From contig JABSTR010000963.1 in the NCBI GenBank assembly GCA_013339765.2, positions 1 to 64,000 on the forward strand: DNA of 64,000 bases. The letters are read 5' to 3'. The notes beneath the pieces were generated by a model. It was not told the DNA's origin, ran no database searches, and saw nothing but the letters and a program-made list of their open reading frames with translations. Position 1 is the stretch's first letter; every line of letters starts with the position of its first letter. Of the stretch, positions 43,622 through 54,059 are shown piece after piece. Source of the DNA: Haemaphysalis longicornis. Lineage: Eukaryota > Arthropoda > Arachnida > Ixodida > Ixodidae. A program made the translations under genes and the position numbers.

Positions 43622-44039
43622 GTTGAAAGAGCGAAAAACAGTTTCAGCAAATTGTGTTTCCACGTACATCATTAGTACAAGAATCAACATCATGGTAAGC
43701 ACAGCCAGAAGATGCGGAGGGTATTTGCGTTACTAATAGATTGTAGATAGTGCAGCCACATTAGACATTTTTTTCCAGATCACACTCATCTTGGATTCGA
43801 AGCACCTTATCACCTTCGTCCTTTTGAACCAAAGCGTGTCCGTTATTCTGCAACGCAAAGCGATAGATCATTTCCTCTGCTCACGCCAGCGCGACCCAAA
43901 ACAGCCGCTAATTCCAAGGAGTGGGATTATCAAAGAAGCGCATGTCTGGTTCTTGGGCCCTTTGTCGAGAGTGAGCGGGCATCCATTTTTACTTCAGGAA
44001 AACTGACGTCAACCGCTCAACTGTATCATCGTAGAATAA
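43622..44039. other. Intergenic stretch, no gene seen
   Basis: A 71-codon frame at 43791-44006 has no recognised domain. It sits between T2 and the CR1-like LINE. Confidence 0.35.
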
Positions 44040-46499
44040 TATTAGGAGGCTCCTATCGCCCACTAACGCCCCAGCCACATTTGTCACTGACCCTCATGCC
44101 CCCATAAATACCGTAATCACCCGCTATCCTTGATTTCCTTTTTTCCTGTGGGAGACTAATTACTCATAAATTAATTGGTGGCCACCAATGCGTTTCAGAA
44201 GCAAACATTTATCAATCAACCAATTCTCCATTTATGTATGCACTTTAATCTAACTAACATGGTTTTAAAGCACTAAGAATAACGGCTACAATACTAGATT
44301 TAGTGCTCACAAGTTGCCCTCACCTACGTTCTGGGACAACACATATGCCACAATTAAGCGACCATGCCCTGCTAACTTTTTCGCTAAATTTATCGGTGCA
44401 GAAGATTACTCGGTGAACAAAAGTACCAAGTAATTACAGCAACGCCGAGAATAGACCAGGAACTATACACGAGAACAGACGACGAGAATAGACCAGGAAC
44501 TATACTGACTTTTAAGTCAAACTTTAAACGGCTTTGATGAGCGTACAGTTGTCTAATTGGACCGTTTTTAAAAAGTCAAGTTTAACACCTCAGCAACTAC
44601 TTCATACTCGTAAAAGAAATTTCTTATAACCATATTGCCCCGTGTTAAAACCACAATATCAGGCGTTAAGGGAACAGAAAAAAACGCTTTTACTGCTTGG
44701 CCAAGCAGTTTGACAGTCCATGACATTGGTCACAATACCATTCAGCAGCTTAAGAATACGTGTCTGCGATTAAATACGCGACAACCAACTTACTAACACT
44801 TTCCCGCACATAGTGAGTAATAACCTTAAAATTTTTTTGGAGAGTAATAAATCAACACGACAGGACAAGAGTAGCCCCGACTGATTCAAACCGTGACCCG
44901 ATTCCGGTACGTGAGTGTGCTGGTGCACTAAACAATGCCTTTTGCAGTTTTTTCACGTACATTAACCTGTGATACGCCAGAAATTCGCTCTTATGATTAT
45001 ATCCTGATGTACCCTGTGCTTATAGATACCAATGGACTTCGTAAAATCATTGACAGTATCAAAACATCTCCCACTTTTGGTATTGACTGTAATAGTCCAA
45101 AGTTACTCAAAAGTATTAAACAGTGTATTTTATTATGTTCGCAAATAAATCCACAGCGTTCTATTCAAGATCCTTGAGCCTATACTTTTTTCTAAAATAG
45201 CTAACTTCTTGAAATCGTATTCAGTTTTTCATCCAGAACAACATGGTTTCCGGAAGGCATTTTCATGCAAAACTCAACTGCTGCTATTTACTCACAAAGT
45301 GTATAGTGTTCTTGTCGTGAGTTGTTTTGCCGATTGCATCATTTTAGGTTTTTTGAAAACATTAGATAAAGTTTCGCACCGATTACTTCGAGTAAAATAA
45401 TAAATTGGGGTCTTCACACTAATATTGTAAAATGCATTGAAAGTTTTCTTATTACCTGCCGACCATTTGTAGTTGTAATTAGACCTTTTCATTTCAGCCT
45501 GCTCTATGGGGTGTCCCCAAGGCACACTAGTAGGGCCATTACATTTTCGCATCGTTAATATTAACTGTATTTTTCCCCAGCCCATTTACGCGCAGACGAC
45601 TGCGTGCTTTTCAGTGAAATAACCACAACTAATGATGCGCATTCGCTACAGGATGACCTTAACGCTATTTCTTCCTGGTGTCGTCAGTGGAAGATGACCA
45701 TAAACGTTCACAAGTGCAAATCCAAGCGAATCCACCACTTGAGAGGCTCTGGGAGTCGCCAGGCGGGAGACTTTATTCGTGCGGTCACAGCGCCAGGAAG
45801 GCCCAGCAAGAAAGGCGATGTCGATGACACTGTCACCGCCGAGATGAAGATGATGCGATGACAATGCAATCAACAGCCTCTGGCTTTGTGCAGGGCTCGC
45901 CCAAAAGCCTCCATCCAGTTTGCATTTTAGTTTCTGCAGATTATTCTTTTGTTTTTCGTCAACATGAAATCCAAGCGTTAGAGCAGCCACTCTTAGTACA
46001 TGTTTCTCCCGCGCTTCCTCTACCTCGCGCGCTTACTTTGCAGGCTTTGATCAAGCTGTACACTGGAGGCGTGTTGTACACCTCAAGAAAAGTGGTCATA
46101 TAAAGCTGGTCATTCTCACCTCCTCTATGCCGGATTGTCCCGAGAACCGCTCCAGTACTTCGTGGTTAAATTATCTCGTTAAAACATATTCATGCCTAAA
46201 CTGCTTGAGCAAACACTTTGTCAACTCCAAAGTTAACAGATCGCTGGCACGAATGCCGCTGGAATTTGCTCGGTCAAGAAATGTGCGCGGGATATCTTTA
46301 GCGCCACCATTTCCTGATCCCGCTTGTTAAGCCACTACAAAAAGGAGGCCAGAACTCTCAAACCCTTGATGCCTGCAGTACTGTTTTGTTTAGGAAGATT
46401 GCAACTAAGCGCATTGAACAAATCGTTGAACTTAAAGGTGAGCTATACAGTGTGAATTTAATGCTCTCCAGTCCTACTCTTACTCTTTGCCAGTAACAC

Positions 46500-47045
46500 C
46501 ATACCTCGGCAAAGTTGGCGCGGCTCACTCAAACTCACTCACAATTTTTTTTTCGAATCACCACTCACTCAAACTCAGACTCAATGCTGAGCAGCACATC
46601 TGTGCTTACTCAAACTCAAACTCACATTGAGCGCAAAACTCAGAACTCACTCGGACTCAGAACTCAAAATGTACTCAGAACTCAAAATGTACTCAAAACT
46701 CAAAATGTACTCAAACTCAAAGTGTACTCAAACTCAAAATGGACTCAAAACTCAAAATGTACTCAAACTCAAAATGGACTCAAAACTCAAAATGGACTCA
46801 AAACTCAAAATGTACTCAAACTCAAAGTGAACTCAAAACTCAAATGTACTCAAAACTCAAAATGTACTCAAACTCAAAATGTACTCAAAACTCAAAATGT
46901 ACTCAAAACTCAAAATGTACTCAAACTCAAAATGTACTCAAACTCAAAATGGACTCAAAACTCAAAATGTACTCAAAACTCAAAATGAACTCAGAACTCA
47001 AAATGGGCTGAGAACTCAAAATGAATTCAGAACTCAAATGGCCTC
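46500..47045 (+). repeat. ACTCA-type tandem array (array 1, left half)
   Basis: Degenerate units built on ACTCAAAATGTACTCAA, spaced 11-18 bases, with variants GGACTCAA and ACTCAGA. The array is nearly free of stops in some frames and so yields long spurious open frames (46515-46988). It passes directly into the TGAGT-type array at about 47046. Confidence 0.9.
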
Positions 47046-48375
47046 ACAGAGATTGAGACAGTGAGAGAGTGAGAGTGAGAGTGTGAGAGCGAGAGTGAGA
47101 GTGAGAGTGTGAGTGAGAGTGAGAGTGTGAGTGTGAGTGAGAGAGTGATAGTGAGAGTGAGATTATGAGTGTGAGTGTGAGTGAGAGTGTGAGTGTGAGT
47201 GTGAGTGAGAGTGTGAGTGTGAGTGAGAGTGAGAGTGTGAGTGTGTGACTGAGAGTGGGAGTGGGAGTGTGAGAGAGTGAGAGTGAGAGTGAGAGTGGGA
47301 GTGTGAGTGGGAGTGTGAGTGAGAGTGAGAGCGAGAGAGTGAGTGTGAGTGAGAGTGAGAGTGAGTGAGAGTATGAGTGTGCCTGTGGGTGAGAGTGAGA
47401 ATGAGAGTGAGTGTGAGTGTGAGAAAGAGTGAGAGTGAGAGTGTGAGAGTGAGAGTGAGAGCGTGAGTGAGAGTGGGGGGAGTGCGAGTGCGAGTGCGAG
47501 TGCGAGTGAGAGTGGGAGTGGGAGAGTGGGAGTGAGAGTGAGAGTGAGAGAGTGTGAGAGAGAGTAAGAGTATGAGTGTGCCTGTGAGTGAGAGTATGAG
47601 CGTGCCTGTGAGTGAGAGTGAGAGTGAGAGTAAGAGTGTGAGTGTGAGTGTGAGTGTGAGAGTGAGAGTGAGAGTGAGTGTGAGTGTGAGAGTGAGAGTG
47701 TGAGTGAGAGTGAGAGTATGAGTGTGCCTGTGAGTAAGAGTGAGAATGAGAGTGTGCCTGTGAGTGTGAGTGAGAGTAAGAGTGAGAGTGTGAGTGTGAG
47801 TGAGAGTGAGAGTGAGAGTGAGAGTGTGAGTGTGAGTGAGAGAGTGAGTGAGAGTGAGAGTGTGAGTGTGATTGTGAGTGTGAGAGTGAGAGTGATTGTG
47901 AGTGTGAGAGTGAGAGTGTGAAAGTGTGAGTGTCAGTGTGAGTGAGTGCGAGAGTGAGAGCGAGAGTGAGAGTGAGAGTGACAGCGTGAGTGATAGAGTG
48001 AGTGAGAGTGAGAGCGAGAGTGAGAGTGTGAGTGTGAGAGTGAGTGTGAGAGTGTGAGTGTTAGTGTGAGTGTGAGTGAGAGTGAGAGTGAGAGTGAGAC
48101 TGGGAGTGTGAGTGTGAGTGTGAGTGGGAGTGAGAGTGAGAGTGTGAGTGTGAGTGTGAGTGAGAGTGTGAGTGTGAGTGCGAGTGAAAGTGAGAGTGAG
48201 AGGGTGAGTGTGAGAGTGTGTGCGTGAGTGTGTAAGTGTGTGTGTGTGTGTGTGAGTGAGCCTTGGAGTGTGAGTGAGCCTTGGAGTGTGAGTGTGAGTG
48301 TGTAAGTGTGTGTGTGTGTGTGTGTGAGTGAGCCTGGGAGTGTGAGTGAGCCTTGGAGTGTGAGTGTGAGTGTGT
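47046..48375 (+). repeat. TGAGT/GTGAGA-type tandem array (array 1, right half)
   Basis: About 1.3 kb of hexamer-like (GTGAGA/GTGAGT)n with occasional CCTGTG. Its core TGAGT is the complement of the ACTCA core of the preceding half, so the two halves could pair over several hundred bases. It ends in CCTTGGAGTG units near 48260-48370. Confidence 0.9.
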
Positions 48376-48889
48376 ACCTTTTGCTATATACCTTTTGCTA
48401 TATCCTCAACGACTTGCCCACAAACTTGCTACTTCTTGCGGGTCTTTCAACACTATCAGACAGAGCAAGAGTAGCGCGCTTGAAATTCCTACACCAGGTA
48501 CTACACCATCGGCTGAAAATAGATGCCTCCAAATATATATCACTCTCGACTTCACGCCTCTCACGCCGCAAACACTCGTACACACTAAAAGAGTACTCTT
48601 TCCATAATGATACATTTCAATACTCGCTTTTTCCGCTTGCAGTGAAAGAATGGAACGAACTGGACCCAAGTATATCAAATACAGTATGCTTTTCAACTTT
48701 CTGCAAATTACTGGATAACGACTCAACCGATCACAATGGCGAACTTTAAAGATGTAAAGACCACTCTATTGTACTCATTCCCATAGCCACCTGCTTTAAG
48801 TACAAAGTGCCCTCCTTTCAAAGTGACATTCCGGTCAATGCCACCTTTGTTTGGTTTTGTTTTTCTTTTTGTAAAGCACATCTGTTGTC

Positions 48890-49790
48890 CACGCAATGAA
48901 CTCACTTTGCGGTTTTCTCTACATGTCCTTTGAATATGGTTGCACCTCAGCCCAACCAATAGCGCAGGGAATAGAAACCCGACGTTCCGACGCTTCGTGG
49001 ATGCGGCGCCCCCACTCTAGCGCCGTCTTGCATTCTTTCAGCGCGGTTGACCTCTCTCGGGGATCTTCGCTGAGCAACGTAGCCCTTTTTCCTACACGGA
49101 CGGGCGCCTGTCGGCAGGGCTAAGCCGAATGATTCAGGCCCGGTGGGGCAACAAAGGGAGGGGCTGCTTCCCCCAGTTCGTTCCCCTTTCGAGGACGGCC
49201 GTTCCGGCAAGGTCAACTTCCTGGTATCCTGTCCCGCATTGTTCGTCGACGGCGCTGCGTCCTTTCTTCTGTCCGCCGACTCCGTTTCTGCCTTCCCGGC
49301 GCTCTCTTCGGGGCGGGGATCGGGTAGCCCGTCGCCGTTGATGGTTATGGACGATTTGCACCCCTCTTTTCTGAATAAGCCGTCTGGCGCCTCGCTTGCT
49401 CATGGCACGCCGGGCACCGGCTTCGGCGTTTCAGGGCTCCGACGGTCGATGCCCTCTCGCAGTTAGCCGCCCTCTCTTGCTTACGGCGGCGGACATGGAA
49501 AAGATAAACCTTTATAGTGGTTCTCTTTTTCTTCTTTCTTGTTGTTGGGTCCGAAATTACCCGATTCTGCTCTCTTTGCGGGCATAATACGGGAAACACA
49601 CAGTCGCCGCTCTGGGAATAGGGAGGACACACCTGAGGCCTTTCGGTGAACTCGTCACTTGGACATCAAATAAGAAGAAGGAGGGGGGGTGAAGGGGGGG
49701 GGGGGAAGGGAGCCATCGCGTTGGCTTTGAAGCGTGAACTGGATGTCGGGGTGGAGGGAATTTGATGCTTTTCGTAACTAAACTGCGGTG
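48890..49790. other. GC-rich unassigned segment inside the CR1-like LINE
   Basis: It separates the CR1 C-terminus from its 3' UTR. A 107-codon frame (49143-49466; VNFLVSCPALFVDGAASF, VMDDLHPSFLNKP) could be a retroelement ORF1 start, but no motif confirms it. An almost pure G run with interruptions lies at 49681-49710. Confidence 0.35.
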
Positions 49791-50192
49791 GTATACAGTG
49801 CGCAAAGACTTTGTATGTCTATGTCTTTACATTGTTTACATGTCTGTACGTCCGTATTGTTGTCTGTATTCTTGTGTCTACACCATTGTTGCGTTTATAC
49901 CATTGTTTTTACCTTCCCCTTATGTAACACCCCGCAAGGGCTCCCTGAGGGTAACCTCAACATTGACGATGCTGCACAACTCAGCGGTTCTGCACGTGAA
50001 GTGAAAGTGTGTGATACCCTTTTATTGTACGGTTTATTGTTGTTTTTGCTTGTTGGCCAATGTTAGGCCCATCGCTGTTGTTCCTGCTGAAATTGTATGA
50101 ATGCCCACCTGCTATGGTCTCGCCCGAGACTGGCAGTATTGAAAATAAATAATAAATAAATAAATAACCCGAAAGCATTTTTATATTTGTTC

Positions 50193-51190
50193 CACGTGAT
50201 CCCCCTCGACGACACCTTTAATATGATACCCCACACACCCTAGCAGGGTCATATGGAATTCATACCAGTCAAAATAACCATGACTCTCATGACTGTAACC
50301 AGGACGCATTATTTAGGTGTCCGACGTTATTCCCCTATCTGGAACCTTCAATTTGATGCCCCACATGCTTCAGCGTCCTCACCTTGAATTTAACCCAATC
50401 TATGACTCATAATGACTATCTTATGATTCGAACTACGAAGCCTTTTTTATTTGTACCACGTGATTCCCCTCGTCAAGACTGTAAATTTGATACCCTACAC
50501 GCCCTAGCGGGGTCACTTCGAATTTTACCCCAATATAAGACTCGCCATGACAATCTAATGGTTATAACCAGGAACCATTTTTGTATTTCTCACACGTGAT
50601 TCCGCTCATCAAGACCATTAATTTGATACCCATCACATCCTAGCGGAATCAATTTGAAATTAAACCAATCAATGACTAACCATGACTATCTATGACATAG
50701 CCCTACCACATTTTTGTCCCATGTGATTTCCCTTATCGGAACCTTGAATTTGATGCCCCGGACACCCAGTGGCATCATTGTGAATTTTAAACTAATTTAT
50801 GACCCATTTTGACTATGTCATGATAATAATCAGGAAGCACGTGATTACCCTCATCGAGACCTTTAATTTGAGACGCCACACGCCCTAGCGTCATGAACTT
50901 GAATTTGAACCGAATCTATGACTTACCATGACTACGTCATGATATATCCATAACTCATTTTCGTCCCTAATGATTCCCCACATCGAGACCTTGAATTTGA
51001 TTCTCCACATGCCCTCGCAGCGTCATTTTGAATTTTAACCCAATCTATGACTCATTATGACTGCCTGATGACTACAATCACGAAGCATTTTTTTTATTTA
51101 CCCCGCTTGATTCCGTTAATCCGGACCTTTCATTTGATACCTCACACACGCCATAGCCTCATCAGTTTCACTTTTCACCCAATTTTATCT
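50193..51190 (+). repeat. Minisatellite, about eight units of ~130 bp
   Basis: The anchor AATTTGAT and its variants occurs near 50219, 50350, 50483, 50620, 50747, 50866, 50994 and 51131 (spacing 119-137). Each unit also carries CACGTGATTCCCCTC-like, CACGCCCTAGCG-like and CCAATCTATGACTCA-like words. It starts directly after the CR1 tail. Confidence 0.85.
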
Positions 51191-51660
51191 GGTCATTATT
51201 CTGTCTTAAGGGGCGCTGCCCAGTCAATTCAGCTAATTCATTTGAAACAGCAGAAAGGACAGCCCCCGCCCCCATTTCCCCCCGGCTCTCACATCTTCCT
51301 TTGTGACCCCTAGTATATTAAGCCGTTAACAGTAGCCGGCAAACAACCAGCACGCGAGCGCCACCGTGTGCTTTCCCACCACCCTTTTCCCACGCTCTTA
51401 GTGGATCCGTCAGGAGGAAAAGTTAAGACAACCCTTTTTTATGACCTCACCAGTCAATTATCACTCACGCGCCCAGCCGCGAAAATTAGGTATACAGCAA
51501 GTGCTTATGGCCATGAAAATTCAACAAGAAACTAAAAAAAATCAGACACCCCCTCCCTCCCAACCGATCATGCAGATCGCGATTGGTGCCATTCCCGCAG
51601 GTAACCTGAATTCCGAAACCACAGTGACGCATGAAACTTAACAGCCAACCATAGCTGCCT
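51191..51660. other. Intergenic stretch, no gene seen
   Basis: Non-repetitive sequence between the minisatellite and array 2; no coding or RNA signal recognised. Confidence 0.35.
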
Positions 51661-51669
51661 GCTAGGCTA

Positions 51670-52210
51670 CTCATATGTACTCAAAGTCAAAATGGACTCA
51701 AAACTCCTATGTACTCAGAACTCAAAATGCACTCAAAACTCAATATGTAATCAAACTCAAAATGTACTCAAACTCAAAATGTACTCAGAACTCAAAATGG
51801 ACTCAAACTCAAAATGTACTCAGAACTCAAAATGGACTCAAACTCAAAGTGTACTCAGAACTCAAAATGGACTCAAACTCAAAATGCACTCAGAACTCAA
51901 AATGGACTCAAACTCAAAATGTACTCAGAACTCAAAATGGACTCAAACTCAAAATGTGCTCAGAACTCAAAATGGACTCAAACTCAAAATGTACTCAGAA
52001 CTCAAAATGGACTCAGAACTCACTAGGTCTCAGGCGTACTCAAACTCAATCAGACTCAAACTCAGTCGGCATCACTCGGCTCAAACTTACTCAAGCTCAA
52101 ACTCACCATGCCACACTAGCCTCGCGCTTACTCAAACTCAAACTCACGCGTGAGTTTGAGTCCAAATGAGTCTGAGTGAGTGGACTCATGAGTGAGTTCG
52201 CCGACCTCTG
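51670..52210 (+). repeat. Second ACTCA/TGAGT strand-switching array
   Basis: 51670-52147 repeats CTCAAAATGTACTCAGAA with period about 33 (ACTCAGAACTCAAAATGG alternating with ACTCAAACTCAAAATGT). At the palindrome CTCACGCGTGAG (52143-52154) it switches to TGAGTTTGAGT-type units for about 55 bp. The right flank (complement GTCGGCGAACTCACTCA) resembles the left flank of array 1 (GTTGGCGCGGCTCACTCA), so the two arrays are probably the same family in opposite orientation. Confidence 0.88.
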
Positions 52211-52214
52211 AGTA

Positions 52215-52825
52215 ACACTCGAACCCGCTGGCCACACTGCGACTGAACGGCGGGGTAGCGAGTTTTACGCGCATTTTTTTAGTGTTGGATGGATTGAGGT
52301 GAGAATACGTGAGCTTGCAGAGAACACGCAAGTGTACAGACTGCTTTTGGTTCTCCACAAATAGTTTATCATGTTGTGCTCACTTTACAACACCTTCGTA
52401 TCTGTAAGAAATTTTACGAGTACATCCGACGTACCTGTAGACACAGCGCTCACAGCAACACCTGTAGCGGTGGCCGAGTCGAGACGCCGCCGCCGGTACC
52501 CACCCCACCAGCGCGCCTGCTGAGGACGACGATGATGATATTTTCTAGTGGTCATCCCTTTGTAGCGGGGTGATGACGTGTATTTTACTAAAAAAATAGA
52601 ACTGGCTTATGCCGGCTATGCCAGTTTATTAGTTTTCCTGGTTGTCTAGGATTAGCTTGATTATCATGCTTACTGCTTCAATGACAAACACATGGTATGC
52701 GCATTATGTGACACATGTATATTTATCTAGCGGTCCGGCACAGCGTCACCAATGGCCCAAGAGCTAAGCTGGTTCCACAGGCGCATGACGGTGTTGCTGC
52801 GACGCACCAGCCATCGGTTCCACAC
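52215..52825. other. Intergenic stretch, no gene seen
   Basis: Precedes the insertion at 52839. A short CGGCTATGCCAG palindrome-like sequence occurs near 52612. No gene supported. Confidence 0.35.
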
Positions 52826-52838
52826 CCGGCCACCCCTC
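52826..52838 (+). repeat. Target-site duplication, left flank of LINE 52839-57699
   Basis: CCGGCCACCCCTC, identical to 57700-57712. Confidence 0.85.
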
Positions 52839-53004
52839 CCCCGCACGGGGCACCTTGAGTATTCATGGTGACGGTGAGTAGCGACACCGCGGACCCCGAG
52901 CTCCCATACATAAGCCGTGTCCAACCGTGGCGAGGTGTTGAAAGGTGAAGAGTAGAAGCCGTAAACGGTGGCCGTCGGAGCCTTGGTCAAGCTCCGGCCG
53001 ATGG

Positions 53005-53033
53005 GCTCCCTGCCTGTCTACCAGGCAGGGAGC
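53005..53033 (+). other. Hairpin in LINE 5' UTR
   Basis: Perfect 12-bp arms GCTCCCTGCCTG and CAGGCAGGGAGC around a 5-base loop, about 65 bases before the ORF1 start. It could be an RNA structure or chance. Confidence 0.6.
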
Positions 53034-53098
53034 TCCGGGACCTCTTTGACTACCAGGGTAAGGTAAAGGAGAAAGTACCCGCATCTCCCTGCTTTTCA

Positions 53099-54034
53099 AT
53101 GTATCACATGGAATTTTCCAAACCCCCCTCCAAACGTGATCGGCCCCCGAAAAGGGGCCGCACCGAAGCTACATTCCCACCCTTGCCAACAATTGCACCC
53201 CAAAAGCCAGATAACTATCCGCGATTCTTGATTGTGGAATCTCTTGACAAGTCGAATCCTATCTCCTCCCAGTCAGTGTTCCTTATCACCAAATTCCTTG
53301 AAGGCATCCTGGGCAAGTCTTTCAAAGCCAAGAAACTGAGAACAGGCGAAGTCCTGGTCGAGGTGAACACTCACCAGCAAGCCACAAGCCTCCTTACCCA
53401 GAATCGCATGGCAGATCTGGACATCAGAGTCACACCCCACCGTAGCCTCAATAGCTCTCAGGGTGTGATTTCTGAGCCAGATCTGATAAATGAGACAGAA
53501 GCCGATCTGCTCGAAGGTCTGAAAGGCGAGGGCGTGACGGCAGTGAGGCGCATCACCATGCGGCGAGATGATGAGCAAATCATGACAAAGCATATAATCT
53601 TAACATTTGACCGTTCCACACTCCCCCAATCCATCAAAGCAGGTTTCATTCATTGTTCTGTCCGGCCGTACATCCCGAACCCGCGGCGCTGTTTCAAGTG
53701 CCAACGGTTCGGTCATGGCACCACCTCCTGTCGTGGAAAAACAACGTGTGCGAAATGTTCATCGCAAGATCATGAGACAGATAACTGCCAGGCTGAACAA
53801 TTAATGTGCAGCAACTGTCATGGACCTCATGCTGCGTACTCCGGCACGTGTGAAATGTTCCAGAGAGAAAAAAAGATAATCAATATCAAGGTAACAGAAA
53901 ACAGATGCGGAAGAGGTTCGCATCTTTCCCTCTGGGGAGGTACGCCGACGCAGCTCGCCGGGGGGCGGAGCGGCGTCTGGTTTCCACAGGGACCCAGTTC
54001 AGCGAGTCTGACCTGGTCCAGACAGCGAGTCTGA
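53099..54034 (+). pseudogene. LINE ORF1 (gag-like, zinc knuckles), frameshifted near its end
   Basis: 311 codons from MYHMEFSKPPSKRD; an in-frame ATG at 53108 (MEFSKPPSKRD) is an alternative start. A basic N-terminus precedes a gag-like domain (about 40-200: FLIVESLDKSNPISSQSVFL, GEVLVEVNTHQQATSLL, GVISEPDLINETEADLLEGL and ILTFDRSTLPQSIKAGF). It ends in three knuckles: CFKCQRFGHGTTSC, CAKCSSQDHETDNC and CSNCHGPHAAYSGTC. After IINIKVTEN the natural continuation (RKRFASFPLGRYADAARRG in the next frame) is lost by a frameshift, and the rest of the C-terminus is cut by the internal deletion. Confidence 0.8.
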
Positions 54035-54059
54035 CACCATCCACCTAAACACCAGGCTT

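Larger units (their letters stand above)
44040..50166 (+). mobile_element. Degenerate CR1-like LINE, interrupted by a simple-sequence array
   Basis: The endonuclease end (44047-44410) reads ATILDLVLTSCPHLRSG and SDHALLTFSLN. RT (44935-45735) includes EQHGFRKAFSCKTQLLLFTH, a decayed D-x-K-A-F-D-K-V-x-H (LKTLDKVSHRLLR), GVPQGTL in another frame, DCVLFSEITTTNDAHSLQDD and NAISSWCRQWKMTINVHKCK. The C-terminal region (48400-48746) reads LSDRARVARLKFLHQVL, then YISLSTSRLSRRKHS and SLFPLAVKEWNELDPSI. The 3' UTR with CTTATGTAACACCCC (49918) and a terminal (AAATA)n tail (50142-50166) closes it. This is the CR1 clade layout without RNase H. The array at 46500-48375 and unassigned DNA at 48890-49790 interrupt it. 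Stops are numerous. Confidence 0.7.

Noticed and set aside
46515..46988. 157-codon ORF with SKCTQTQNGLKTQN-type repeats
   Set aside because: Produced by the ACTCA simple-sequence array; several overlapping frames are open for the same reason.
47700..47921. Ser-Glu-Val repeat ORF
   Set aside because: Translation of (GTGAGA/GTGAGT)n; not a protein-coding signal.
50193..51190. CRISPR-like regular repeats
   Set aside because: Units are ~130 bp, diverged and contiguous without short unique spacers, in a eukaryotic context.
51675..52169. 164-codon repetitive ORF
   Set aside because: Same ACTCA array effect; no start context or non-repeat domain.
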